DNA of 35,478 nt. It comes from an uncultured Burkholderiales bacterium. GTDB taxonomy: Bacteria; Pseudomonadota; Gammaproteobacteria; Burkholderiales; Burkholderiaceae_C. A program made the translations under genes and the position numbers. Where the stretch lies: contig CALMIL010000145.1 of NCBI GenBank assembly GCA_937864005.1, positions 1 through 35,478 on the forward strand, given 5' to 3'. The notes under the pieces were generated by a model. That model ran no database searches. It saw only the letters and a program-made list of their open reading frames with translations, and was not told where the DNA came from. Shown one piece after another: positions 8,685 through 16,617 of this stretch (position 1 is the stretch's first letter; each line of letters begins with the position of its first letter).

Positions 8685-8698
8685 GTGAGGCAAATCAA
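8685..8698 (+). promoter_or_regulatory. Possible FNR/Anr-like half-conserved box before the usp gene
   Basis: GTGAGgcaaATCAA matches the FNR/Anr consensus TTGATnnnnATCAA at three of five bases in the left half and all five in the right, with the exact 4-bp spacer. It is 81 bp before the universal stress protein start. Universal stress genes are often FNR/Anr-controlled in betaproteobacteria, but one weak match is thin evidence. Confidence 0.25.
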
Positions 8699-8779
8699 TC
8701 CCTATGATCCGGATCGCGGCACCATCGCATCCTCGGCCCACAGAATCGCATCCGCGTCGACCCAAGGAGAGTTTTCATC

Positions 8780-9214
8780 ATGTTCAAGCGCATCCTCGTC
8801 CCGACCGACGGCTCCGAACTCACGGCAAGGGCCGTCACCGTCGCCATCAACCTCGCCAAGTCGCTCGGCGCGTCGATCTACACGCTGAGCGTGAAGGAGC
8901 CGTTTCCCTACAGCGCGATCTCGGAGATGCAGCCGGTGCCGCCGCAGGAATTCTTCGACGCCCAGGAACGCATCGCCGCCGAACGCGTCAACACCGTGCG
9001 CGCCGAATGCAAGGCCGCCGCAATTCCCTGCGAAGCGCACACGATCGAAGCCGTCCACCCCTGGGAGGCGATCATCGAACACGCGAAGAACAACGCCTGC
9101 GAACTGATCGTCATGTCCTCCCACGGCCGCCGCGGCGTCACCGCGCTGCTGCTCGGCAGCGAAACGCAGAAAGTGCTGACGCACTCGACGACTCCGGTGC
9201 TCGTCGTGCGCTGA
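8780..9214 (+). CDS. Universal stress protein (UspA family)
   Basis: A 144-residue single-domain universal stress protein, expected to be a cytoplasmic homodimer. It starts MFKRILVPTDGSELTARAV, has a central alpha/beta fold, and ends with the nucleotide-binding signature SSHGRRGVTALLLGSETQKV followed by LTHSTTPVLVVR; the G-x2-G-x9-G-S pattern suggests an ATP-binding member. Strong Shine-Dalgarno AAGGAGA at 8764-8770. It stands 118 bp behind the rhodanese gene, enough for its own promoter, and a weak FNR-like site lies in that gap. The sequence directly after its stop is the remains of an unrelated exported protein. Exact physiological role cannot be read from sequence. Confidence 0.95.
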   Translation: MFKRILVPTDGSELTARAVTVAINLAKSLGASIYTLSVKEPFPYSAISEMQPVPPQEFFDAQERIAAERVNTVRAECKAAAIPCEAHTIEAVHPWEAIIEHAKNNACELIVMSSHGRRGVTALLLGSETQKVLTHSTTPVLVVR

Positions 9215-9239
9215 GCCGGTCCGGCGCCGCATCGGCCGC

Positions 9240-9820
9240 CACGATCGTCGGCGGCAGCGACCTGCTTTCCCCGGCCGATGCCGATCAACTCGAAACCTGG
9301 CTCGGCGAAGGGCCGCTGACGCTGACCAACATCTTCGACAAGGTCGAGGGGATACGGCGACGTCGTGCTGGACACGCCCGTGATCGTCCGGGGGTACAAC
9401 CCGCAGAGCTGGAGCACCATCGGCGACTACAAACGGACGCAGGACATCGCTGATCGCACGGCCTTCGACTTCGACCTGACGCAATCGCTGCTGTTCCGGC
9501 AGCGGACCGACGACTTGGGCATCCTTCAGACTTATAACGCGGTCGATCACAGCCCGACCTTTGGCGGCGACTGCAGCGGGGACTTGGCTGTCTACGGCGA
9601 CCTTTCGCAGGGGTAGAGCCACCGTTGCAGCTACCGAAGCAACAGCGACTTCAGCAAGGACATCGCCCGCTATCCGGAGGGCTGGGGCGGCCATATCTGG
9701 ACCGTCGGAGCCCTCGAAGTCTTCACCGTGTCCGCCGTCCCCGAGCCCGAAACCTGGGCGCTGATGCTTGCCGGCCTGGGCCCGGTCGGCGCCACCGCCG
9801 CACGCCGCCCCCCCCCGACT
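9240..9820 (+). pseudogene. Decayed TLD-domain-like PEP-CTERM exported protein
   Basis: Three collinear fragments of one secreted protein. Fragment 1 (about 9240-9350) reads IVGGSDLLSPADADQLETWL then GEGPLTLTNIFDKVEG. After a frameshift near 9350, fragment 2 (9365-9616) reads GYNPQSWSTIGDYKRTQ, DRTAFDFDL, SLLFRQRTDD and YNAVDHSPTFGG, the layout of a TLD-like domain. It ends at an in-frame TAG at 9614, but the same frame continues through DFSKDIARYPEGWGGHIW and ALEVFTVSA into a PEP-CTERM sorting signal, VPEPETWALMLAGLG plus a basic tail. The start codon and signal peptide are missing, and fragments 1 and 2 join too closely, so an internal deletion is likely. The intact family would be sorted by an exosortase to the envelope or matrix. 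Abuts the vapC stop codon. Confidence 0.75.
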
Positions 9821-10235
9821 ACCTCCCACCCACGCCGAACCGCCTTAGAAACGTCTCCGGCGTCATCGCCGGCACCGGCGAGCCCTTGAAGTCGCGCACG
9901 TTGCGGGTGACGATGGCCTGAGCGCCGCAGGCCATCGCCGCCGCGGCCTGCAATGCGTCCTCGAAGTCGGGGATCGACAGCCCGACGGCCTGCACGGCAT
10001 CGGCGCGCGTGGTCGGCGCCACGTCGGCCCAATCGAGCAGGCCTTGCACGAAGCTGCGCGCCGCGGCCGCGTCGAGCTGCCGCTCGATCAGGTAGGCGAG
10101 CGTCGCCAGCGTATGCCACGCAACCCAGGCCTCGTGCGCTGCGCCGCACTGCCCGATGAGTTTTGTCGATGCGGGTTCGCCCGGGCGCTGGAACGCAACG
10201 TCGAGCAGGACGTTGATGTCGAGCAGCAGCCGCAT
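9819..10235 (-). CDS. PIN-domain toxin (VapC-like)
   Basis: A 138-residue PIN-domain protein, probably a Mg-dependent ribonuclease toxin. The acidic residues expected of the site are visible: Asp6 in LLLDINVLLD, Glu51 in AYLIERQLD, Asp90 and Asp93 in IPDFEDAL, and Asp115 in the typical VTRNVRDFKGS. It lies 12 bp behind an RHH-type antitoxin gene on the same strand, the standard antitoxin-toxin order. VapC-family toxins usually cut tRNA or rRNA; the target here is unknown. Its 3' end touches the decayed PEP-CTERM gene, which suggests the pair sits in a tolerant accessory spot. The ATG at 10235 begins directly with the PIN strand. Confidence 0.9.
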   Translation of the reverse strand: MRLLLDINVLLDVAFQRPGEPASTKLIGQCGAAHEAWVAWHTLATLAYLIERQLDAAAARSFVQGLLDWADVAPTTRADAVQAVGLSIPDFEDALQAAAAMACGAQAIVTRNVRDFKGSPVPAMTPETFLRRFGVGGR

Positions 10236-10247
10236 GCGACGCCGCGA

Positions 10248-10508
10248 TCAGCGCAGGTGCTTGGCGAGCAGGTGGGCGAGCCGCGCGTCGTCCTCGACCG
10301 TGCCGCGCGCGCCCTTTGCCGGCGCCGACAGCCGCCCGCGCCACTGGCTCGCCCAGCGCGCCGCGCCGCCCGTGCGCTTCTCGTGCAGGCCCAGCGATTG
10401 TTCCAGGGCCTCGCGCACGACGGCCGATCTCGACAGGCCGCGCTGCTTGCTCGCGGCACGCAGTGCCGCGTCCAGGTCCTCGGGAATTTTGAGCGTGACG
10501 ACGTTCAT
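10248..10508 (-). CDS. RHH/CopG-type antitoxin of the PIN toxin
   Basis: An 86-residue protein whose N-terminal half is a ribbon-helix-helix DNA-binding domain: strand VVTLKIPEDLDAALRAA, then the turn and helix GLSRSAVVREALEQSL. The C-terminal part (about residues 45-86), basic and then ending in DDARLAHLLAKHLR, should wrap and block the toxin. I chose the ATG at 10508 because the RHH strand begins there; a longer frame upstream would read through the promoter. RHH antitoxins normally repress their own operon, and an inverted repeat overlapping a strong promoter lies immediately upstream. The pair is a type II toxin-antitoxin module. Confidence 0.88.
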   Translation of the reverse strand: MNVVTLKIPEDLDAALRAASKQRGLSRSAVVREALEQSLGLHEKRTGGAARWASQWRGRLSAPAKGARGTVEDDARLAHLLAKHLR

Positions 10509-10525
10509 GATCGAGGTCTTGTCGC

Positions 10526-10577
10526 GGTAATACCAAAGCTTCGATCTGATATTACCCTGCCGCAGGGGCGGGTGCAA
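10526..10577 (-). promoter_or_regulatory. Toxin-antitoxin promoter with overlapping operator
   Basis: On the minus strand, TTGCAC (10577-10572) and TAATAT (10554-10549) are separated by exactly 17 bp, a near-consensus sigma-70 promoter. A perfect 7-bp inverted repeat, GGTAATA at 10526-10532 and TATTACC at 10550-10556 (plus-strand reading), overlaps the -10 with one arm and the early transcribed region with the other, arm centres 24 bp apart. This is what an RHH antitoxin autorepression site would look like. The elements are seen directly; binding is inferred. Confidence 0.65.
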
Positions 10578-10589
10578 GCCGGTCCGCGC

Positions 10590-11366
10590 TCAGCCCCCGT
10601 GCCCGAGCCGCACGACGATCACGATGATCCCCATTCCCGCCGCGAGCCAGGCGAGCTGGGCGGCGGTATCCCCGAACGACATGCGCTGCTGCAGCTGCGG
10701 AATCAGGTCGGCGACCGCGACGTAGATGAAACTGCTCGACGCGATGACGAGCAGGTAGGGAAAGAGCGCTTCCCACTGGCCGACGACGAAGTAGCCGAGC
10801 ACGCCGCCAGCCACCGCCGACAGGCCCGACAGCGCGTTGTAGAGCAGCGCCCGGCGGCGCGACAGCCCGGCGTTGAGCAGCACGATGTAGTCGCCGACCT
10901 CCTGCGGTATCTCGTGCGCGATGATGGCGAGCGCGGTGACGACGCCCAGCCGCGCGTCGGTCAGGAAGGCGGCCGCGATGATGACGCCGTCGCAGAAGTT
11001 GTGGATGCTGTCGCCGAGCAGCACGCTCCAGCCGCCGCGCCCGGCCTGCAGGGCGTCGAATGCATGATGATGGTGGTGGCCGTCGCCCTCGTGGTGGTGC
11101 GTGTGGCGGTAGAGCTCGGCCTTCTCGAGGAGAAAGAAGAACATCAGCCCGGCGAGCAGCGTCGCGAAGAGGCGCTGCGGGCTGGCGTCGCTCTCGAAAG
11201 CCTCGGGCAGGATATTGAGCAGCGCGGTCGCGAGCAGCACGCCCGCCGACAGGCTGACGAGATTCTTCACGAGGCGCGCGAGCAGCCCGACCGTCAGGCT
11301 GGCGGCGATCACGACCGACAGCAGCCCGCCCGCGAATGTCGCGAGCACGATATAGAGCAGCGTCAT
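10590..11366 (-). CDS. ZIP-family divalent metal transporter
   Basis: A 258-residue inner-membrane protein of the ZIP (ZupT/GufA-like) family that imports Zn2+ or related divalent metals. Eight hydrophobic segments are recognisable. A cytoplasmic histidine-rich loop, HTHHHEGDGHHHHH at residues 88-101, precedes the metal-site helices: SIHNFCDGVIIAAAF (His122, Asn123, Asp126) and IIAHEIPQEVGDYIVLL (His151, Glu152, Glu156). These residues are the family's binuclear site. The ATG at 11366 starts right at the first helix. Its start is 97 bp from the end of the hydrolase gene upstream, so co-transcription with it is possible. Metal specificity cannot be told from sequence. Confidence 0.93.
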   Translation of the reverse strand: MTLLYIVLATFAGGLLSVVIAASLTVGLLARLVKNLVSLSAGVLLATALLNILPEAFESDASPQRLFATLLAGLMFFFLLEKAELYRHTHHHEGDGHHHHHAFDALQAGRGGWSVLLGDSIHNFCDGVIIAAAFLTDARLGVVTALAIIAHEIPQEVGDYIVLLNAGLSRRRALLYNALSGLSAVAGGVLGYFVVGQWEALFPYLLVIASSSFIYVAVADLIPQLQQRMSFGDTAAQLAWLAAGMGIIVIVVRLGHGG

Positions 11367-11463
11367 CGGACTAGCGCGAAGGCGCGATCAGACGCGCGCT
11401 GCTACGGGGCCCGGCGCCGACTGGCGGGCCGGCAACCGAGCCGCCGCGGCAGCCGTTTCGGGC

Positions 11464-12357
11464 TCAAGCGACACCGTGCGTCTTGAACCATGCGATGCAG
11501 CGCTTCCACCCCTCTTCGGCCGCTGCCTGGCGAAAGCTCGGCCGGTAGTCGGCATGAAACGCATGCGGCGCGTCCGGGAAGACGACGAATTCCGATTGAC
11601 GCGCCGCCTTGCTGCCGGCGGCGAGCGCCGCCTTCATCTTCTCGACCGACTCGAGCGGAATGCCGGCGTCGGCACCGCCGTACAGGCCGAGGACCGGCGC
11701 CTGCAGTCCGGCGGCGAGGTCGATCGGATGCTTCGGCTGCAGCGCGCTGGACGTGCCGACGAGCCTGCCGTACCACGCGACGCCGGCCTTCGGCAGGGCA
11801 CTGTGCGCCGCGTAGAGCCAGACGATGCGGCCGCCCCAGCAGAACCCGGTGATGCCCAGGCGCTTGGTGTCGCCGCCATTGGCGCCGGCCCAGGCGACGC
11901 AGGCGTCCAGGTCGCCCATCACCTGCGCATCGGGCACCTTGGCGATCACTTCCGACATCAGCCGCGCGATCTCGCCGTAGGACTGGGCGTCGCCCTGGCG
12001 GACAAAGAGTTCGGGCGCGACCGCGAGGTAGCCCAGATGCGCGAAGCGGCGCGCGACGTCGGCGATATGCTCGTGGACGCCGAAGATCTCGGAGACGACG
12101 AGCACGACCGGCAAGCCGGTCTTGCCGGCCGGCATCGCCCGATACGCCGGCATCTTGAAGTCGCCGACCGGGATCGTCACCTCGCCCGTCGTCAGGCCGT
12201 CGCTGCTGGTGCTGATCGTCTGCGCCGCGACCGGCAGCACGGCGGCGGCAAAACCGCTGCCGACGGCGGTCGCGATAAAACCGCGCCGGCTGAGGTCGCG
12301 CGAAGGTGTCAGGCGGTCGATTTCGTCGCTCGACAAATCGATGGCGTCGCCGTGCAT
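11464..12357 (-). CDS. Exported dienelactone hydrolase family protein
   Basis: A 297-residue alpha/beta-hydrolase of the dienelactone hydrolase family with a twin-arginine signal. Residues 21-47 read DLSRRGFIATAVGSG then a hydrophobic stretch ending PVAAQT, a good Tat leader. The mature part has EIFGVHEHIADVARR with Glu90, the nucleophile elbow GFCWGGR with Cys173, Asp230 in GGADAGIP and His265 in APHAFHADYRP; this Cys-Asp-His triad defines the family. True dienelactone hydrolases act on chloroaromatic lactones in the cytoplasm, whereas Tat-exported relatives are mostly uncharacterised. A GGGAGGA Shine-Dalgarno supports the ATG at 12357. It is divergent from ppx with 93 bp between. Confidence 0.92.
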   Translation of the reverse strand: MHGDAIDLSSDEIDRLTPSRDLSRRGFIATAVGSGFAAAVLPVAAQTISTSSDGLTTGEVTIPVGDFKMPAYRAMPAGKTGLPVVLVVSEIFGVHEHIADVARRFAHLGYLAVAPELFVRQGDAQSYGEIARLMSEVIAKVPDAQVMGDLDACVAWAGANGGDTKRLGITGFCWGGRIVWLYAAHSALPKAGVAWYGRLVGTSSALQPKHPIDLAAGLQAPVLGLYGGADAGIPLESVEKMKAALAAGSKAARQSEFVVFPDAPHAFHADYRPSFRQAAAEEGWKRCIAWFKTHGVA

Positions 12358-12450
12358 GGCGCTGTCCTCCCTGGCATTCGAAGATGCCGATTCTAGGTAG
12401 GGCCGAGCCGGGTCCGCGGGACGCTGCACAAAAGTCATGACAATTCGGGC

Positions 12451-14016
12451 ATGGATACGCAAGAGCACCCACCTCGAACGCCGGCGCCGGAGTCGCGCTG
12501 GCCCGATCATCTGGCGGCGATCGACCTCGGGTCGAACAGCTTCAGGCTCGAAATCGGCGTCGCGCTGCGCGGCAGCTATCGGCGCATCGAATATCTGAAG
12601 GAGACCGTGCGGCTGGGCGCCGGGCTCGACGCCGACGGCTTGCTCACCGAGGAGGCGACGCAGCGCGGCCTGACGTGCCTCGCCTTTTTCGCCCGGCGCC
12701 TGTCCGGCTACGCGCCGGCGCAGGTGCGCGCGGTGGCGACGCAGACGCTGCGCGAGGCGCGCAATCGCGACGCCTTCCTCGCCCGCGCCCAAGGCGCGCT
12801 CGGCCAGCCGATCGAGGTCATCTCGGGCCGCGAGGAGGCACGCCTGATCTTCGCCGGCGTCGCCCGGCTGCAGCCATCGCACAAGCAAAGGCTGGTCGTC
12901 GATATCGGCGGACGCTCGACCGAGATGATCATCGGCAGCGGGCTCACGCCCAAGCGCGCCGAGTCATTCCAGGTCGGCAGCGTCAGCCTGTCGATGAGCT
13001 GCTTTCCCGACGGCCAGCTCACCGAGGATGCTTTTCGCCGCGCGCAGATCGCCGCCGGCGCCGAGTTCGAGGAAGCGCTCGGCCCTTTCGGCCGCACGCA
13101 CTGGCGCGAGGCGCTCGGCTCGAGCGGCACAGCGGGCGCCGTCTCGCAGCTGCTCGCGGCGAGCGGCGTCACCGACGGCAGCATCACCCCCGGCGGCCTG
13201 CGCTGGTGCATCGCCCAATGCCTCGCCGCCGGCCATATCGACCGCCTCGCCCTGCCCGGCCTGCGCGACGACCGGCGCGCGGTGATCGCAGGCGGCCTCG
13301 CGATCCTGTACACGCTGGCGACGCACTTCGGCATCGAGGTGCTGCATACCGCACGCGGCGCGCTGCGCCAGGGGGTGATCTTCGACCTCGCCGAACGCCG
13401 CGCGGCGACACGCGATCCGGAGCGCGCGCACGATATGCGCGACGCGTCGGTGCTCGAACTGCAGCGCCGCTTCCTCGTCGATACCGGACATGCGGCGCGC
13501 GTCGCCGCGGTTGCCGACACGTTCTACAGCGCGCTGCGCCTGCCCACGGGCAGCGGCCTGCCGCGCGAGCAGCGGCGCGAACTGCGGCGCGAGCTGCAAT
13601 GGGCCGCCGCGCTGCACGAGATGGGCATGATGGTTTCGCACCACGACCATCATCGCCACAGCGCCTATCTGCTGTCGCACGTGGACGCGGCCGGCTTCTC
13701 GCAATCGCAGCAGCGCCGGCTCGGCGAGCTGGTCCTCGCGCAGCGCGGCAGCCTGCGCAAGAGCGAGGCGGCGCTCGGCGCCGAGGAGTTCGCCTGGCAG
13801 GCGCTGTGCCTGCGGCTGGCGATCATCAAGTGCCATGCGCGCTCCGAGGTCGACCCCGGCGCGATCGCCCTCGAGCGGCGCGGCGCCGAGGTCAGGCTCG
13901 GTTTTGCGCCCGGCTGGCCGAAGCGTCATCCGCGCACGATGTACCTGCTCGGCGAAGAGGTCGCCGCCTGGGAGCGCGGCGGGCCGCTGCAGTTGCGCCT
14001 CGACAGTCCGCGCTAG
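12451..14016 (+). CDS. ppx: Exopolyphosphatase Ppx/GppA family
   Basis: A 521-residue phosphatase of the sugar-kinase/HSP70 actin fold that removes terminal phosphate from polyphosphate, or converts pppGpp to ppGpp. N-terminal motif AAIDLGSNSFRLEIG binds phosphate, then YLKETVRLGAGLDADG, AVATQTLREARN, ISGREEARLIF and VVDIGGRSTEMIIG. The C-terminal HD-like helical part has WAAALHEMGMMVSHHDHHRHS, expected of long Ppx proteins. Length fits Ppx rather than a short Ppx. It points toward the sixA-ppk1 pair, with only 11 bp between its stop and the sixA stop, so polyphosphate making and breaking enzymes are encoded side by side. That context favours Ppx over GppA. Confidence 0.93.
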   Translation: MDTQEHPPRTPAPESRWPDHLAAIDLGSNSFRLEIGVALRGSYRRIEYLKETVRLGAGLDADGLLTEEATQRGLTCLAFFARRLSGYAPAQVRAVATQTLREARNRDAFLARAQGALGQPIEVISGREEARLIFAGVARLQPSHKQRLVVDIGGRSTEMIIGSGLTPKRAESFQVGSVSLSMSCFPDGQLTEDAFRRAQIAAGAEFEEALGPFGRTHWREALGSSGTAGAVSQLLAASGVTDGSITPGGLRWCIAQCLAAGHIDRLALPGLRDDRRAVIAGGLAILYTLATHFGIEVLHTARGALRQGVIFDLAERRAATRDPERAHDMRDASVLELQRRFLVDTGHAARVAAVADTFYSALRLPTGSGLPREQRRELRRELQWAAALHEMGMMVSHHDHHRHSAYLLSHVDAAGFSQSQQRRLGELVLAQRGSLRKSEAALGAEEFAWQALCLRLAIIKCHARSEVDPGAIALERRGAEVRLGFAPGWPKRHPRTMYLLGEEVAAWERGGPLQLRLDSPR

Positions 14017-14027
14017 CGCCGGCCCCG

Positions 14028-14489
14028 CTACAGCGCGTCGACGTTCTGCACCGCATGCAGCGTGATCTGCGCTTCGCCTTCGCGTTCGCGCAGCCGCAGC
14101 CACCAGACGGCGGCCTTCTTGACCGCCCAGGCCTGATCCGCGCCCGCCAGCAGGCGCGCCGCCGCCATCCCGAGCGTCGGCTGATGGCCGACGACGAGCA
14201 CCGGCGCGCCGCTGCCGGGCCAGCCGGCGGCGACGAGCAGATCGTCGACCGACGCGTCCGGCGCGATCGAGGCGACCGTCTTGAACTTGCGCTCCAGCGC
14301 CTGCGCGGTCTGCTGGCAGCGCAGTGCGGGGCTCGCGATGATGCGCGTCGAGTCGGCAAGCCGCGCGTTGAGCCACTGCGCCATGCGGCGCGCCTGGCGC
14401 TCGCCCTTGGGCGTCAGCGCGCGCCGCGCGTCGTCCAGTCCGGGCCGGATCAGTTCGGCTTCGGCGTGCCGCCAGAGAATGAGGTCCAT
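14028..14489 (-). CDS. sixA: Phosphohistidine phosphatase SixA
   Basis: A 153-residue histidine phosphatase of the SixA type, which removes phosphate from phosphohistidine on proteins. The catalytic motif LWRHAEAE gives His8; ASPALRCQQTAQ provides the conserved Ser/Arg region and VLVVGHQPTLGMAA the second histidine. Length matches E. coli SixA (about 160). The ATG at 14489 has an excellent Shine-Dalgarno (AAGGAAGAAGG); an alternative ATG at 14504 overlaps the ppk1 stop and adds five residues. It sits 11 bp behind ppk1 and must be co-transcribed with it. Known SixA proteins act on phosphorelay or PTS components; the partnership with ppk1 raises another possibility, discussed in the findings. 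Confidence 0.9.
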   Translation of the reverse strand: MDLILWRHAEAELIRPGLDDARRALTPKGERQARRMAQWLNARLADSTRIIASPALRCQQTAQALERKFKTVASIAPDASVDDLLVAAGWPGSGAPVLVVGHQPTLGMAAARLLAGADQAWAVKKAAVWWLRLREREGEAQITLHAVQNVDAL

Positions 14490-14500
14490 GCCTTCTTCCT

Positions 14501-16564
14501 TCATCGGCCGGCGCGCAGCCGTTGCATCAGCGCCTGCTGCGCGCTCGCACCCTCCGGGCCGAGCGGCCGATAGCTGCCGTCGCCCTGCTGCTGCCAGGCG
14601 TCCTTGGCGTCGTGCAGATACGGCACCAGGCATTCGTCGATCACGCGCGCGCGCAGCGCCGCATCGCCCACCGGCCAGGCGACCTCGATGCGGCGGAACA
14701 TGTTGCGGCTCATCCAGTCCGCGCTCGTCAGATACAGCGCCTCGTCGCTCGGGCCATCGCCCCAGCGGAAATACAGGATGCGGGTGTGCTCGAGAAAGCG
14801 CCCGACCACCGATCGCACGCGGATGCGTTCGGTCAGCCCGGAGCGGCCGGGCGGCAGCAGGCAGGCGCCGCGCACGATCAGATCGATCTCGGCGCCGGCC
14901 TGCCCGGCTTCGACCAGGGCCTGGATCAGCGCCACGTCGGTCAGCGCGTTGAGCTTGAGGACGATGCGCGCGGGGCGCCCGGCGCGCGCGGCGCGCGCCA
15001 CCTGCTCGACGCGCGCGAGCATCGCGCCGTGCAGCGTGAACGGCGCCTGCAGCAGCTTGGCGAGCGGCCGCGTCTTGCCCAGGCTCGCGAGCTGCTGGAA
15101 GACGCTCGCCGCATCGGCGGTCAGCTTGGCGTCGGCGCTCATCAGGCTCAGGTCGGTATACAGCCGCGCCGTCTTCGGGTTGTAGTTGCCGGTCGACAGG
15201 TGCACGTAGCGGCGCAGCACGGGGCGCTTGGGGGTGCCCTCGCGGCGCGTGACGAGCAGCAGCTTGGCATGCGTCTTCAGGCCGACGACGCCATAGACGA
15301 CCTGCGCGCCGATCGCCTCGAGCCGCTCGGCCCAGTTGATGTTGGCCTCCTCGTCGAAGCGCGCCTTCAGCTCGACGATGCACATGACCTCCTTGCCGCG
15401 GCGCACCGCCTCGAGGAGCAACTCCATGAGCGGCGATTCGCCGCCGGTGCGGTAGATCGTCTGCTTGATCGCCAGCACGTCCGGGTCGTGCACCGCCTCG
15501 CGCAGAAACTGCACCACCGGGTCGAAGGATTCGAACGGATGGTGCAGCAGCAGATCGCCCTGCCCGAGCCGATCGAAGATCGACTGCGCGCGCGGCCAGC
15601 TCGCCGGCCACGACGGCGCATAGGGCGCAAAGTGCAGCGCCGGAGCCTTCGCGGCGTCGATCAGGGCATTCAGCCGCACCAGGTTCACCGGACCATTGAC
15701 GGCGTAGAGCGCCGCCGGCGGCAGCGCGAACTGGCCGAGCAGGAAGTCGGACAGGTCGCGCGGGCAGCTCCCGCCCACCTCGAGCCGCGTCGCCTGCCCG
15801 TAGTGGCGCGTCGTCAGGCCCGAACGCAGCGCCTGGCGCAGGTTCTTGACTTCCTCCTCGTCGACCGCGAGCTCGGAGTCGCGCGTCAGCCGGAACTGCG
15901 AGAACGCCTGCACGCGCCGGTCGAGGAACAACTCGGCGAGGTGGGCGCGGATCACGCTCGTCAGCAGCACGAAGGCCTGCCTGCCGCCGGCGAGCCTGTC
16001 CGGCAGCCGGATCACGCGCGGCAGCACGCGCGGCACGCGCACGATGGCGATCGTATTCTGGCGTCCGAACGCATCCTTGCCTTCGAGCCGGACGATGAAA
16101 TTGAGCGACTTGTTGGCGACCTGCGGGAACGGGTGCGACGGGTCGAGTCCGACCGGCAGCAGCAGCGGACGCACCTGGGTCTGGAAGTATTCGTCGACCC
16201 AGTGGCGCTGCGCCTTGTCGCGCTCGGCATGGCTGACGATGACGATGCCGGCGCGCTGAAGGTCGGGCATCACCTCGTCGTTGAAGGCCTTGTACTGGTC
16301 GTCGATCAGCGCGTGCGCGGCGCGCGCGACCGTCTCCAGGTCGCCGTCGAGCGCGCCGGCGCCCGGCAGGCGCGCATCCTCGATGTAGTCGGCCAGGCGG
16401 ACCTCGAAGAATTCGTCCATGTTGGACGAGACGATGCAGATATAGCGCAGCCGCTCGAGCAGCGGCACGTCGGCGCGGCGCGCCTGCGCCAGCACGCGGC
16501 GGTTGAACTCGAGGATCGCCATCTCGCGGTTGAGCAGCGGGACGGCGGGTCTGGATGCGGGCAT
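14501..16564 (-). CDS. ppk1: Polyphosphate kinase 1
   Basis: Makes inorganic polyphosphate reversibly from ATP. The 687-residue product has the full Ppk1 layout: N-terminal domain with FNRRVLAQA and SNMDEFFEVR, a head domain with FILLTSVI-like segment (FVLLTSVIRAHLAELFLDRR), and two C-terminal phospholipase-D-like domains. The catalytic histidine that becomes phosphorylated is in RYVHLSTGNYNPKTARLYTD near residue 452; the second, supporting His is in FLEHTRILYFRWGDGPSDE near residue 590, followed by SADWMSRNMFRRIEVAWPV. It precedes sixA and converges with ppx. No Pho regulon genes are adjacent. Start at the ATG at 16564, matching the usual N-terminus just before LLNRE. Confidence 0.98.
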   Translation of the reverse strand: MPASRPAVPLLNREMAILEFNRRVLAQARRADVPLLERLRYICIVSSNMDEFFEVRLADYIEDARLPGAGALDGDLETVARAAHALIDDQYKAFNDEVMPDLQRAGIVIVSHAERDKAQRHWVDEYFQTQVRPLLLPVGLDPSHPFPQVANKSLNFIVRLEGKDAFGRQNTIAIVRVPRVLPRVIRLPDRLAGGRQAFVLLTSVIRAHLAELFLDRRVQAFSQFRLTRDSELAVDEEEVKNLRQALRSGLTTRHYGQATRLEVGGSCPRDLSDFLLGQFALPPAALYAVNGPVNLVRLNALIDAAKAPALHFAPYAPSWPASWPRAQSIFDRLGQGDLLLHHPFESFDPVVQFLREAVHDPDVLAIKQTIYRTGGESPLMELLLEAVRRGKEVMCIVELKARFDEEANINWAERLEAIGAQVVYGVVGLKTHAKLLLVTRREGTPKRPVLRRYVHLSTGNYNPKTARLYTDLSLMSADAKLTADAASVFQQLASLGKTRPLAKLLQAPFTLHGAMLARVEQVARAARAGRPARIVLKLNALTDVALIQALVEAGQAGAEIDLIVRGACLLPPGRSGLTERIRVRSVVGRFLEHTRILYFRWGDGPSDEALYLTSADWMSRNMFRRIEVAWPVGDAALRARVIDECLVPYLHDAKDAWQQQGDGSYRPLGPEGASAQQALMQRLRAGR

Positions 16565-16617
16565 CGGCCGAGTCTACGCAGACTGGATGACACCGCGATG
16601 ACAGTGCACGACGGCGG

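Noticed and set aside
9808..9816. Run of nine C as a possible phase-variable tract
   Set aside because: It lies in the dead end of the PEP-CTERM remnant and just outside the vapC stop codon, so length changes would not alter an intact protein.
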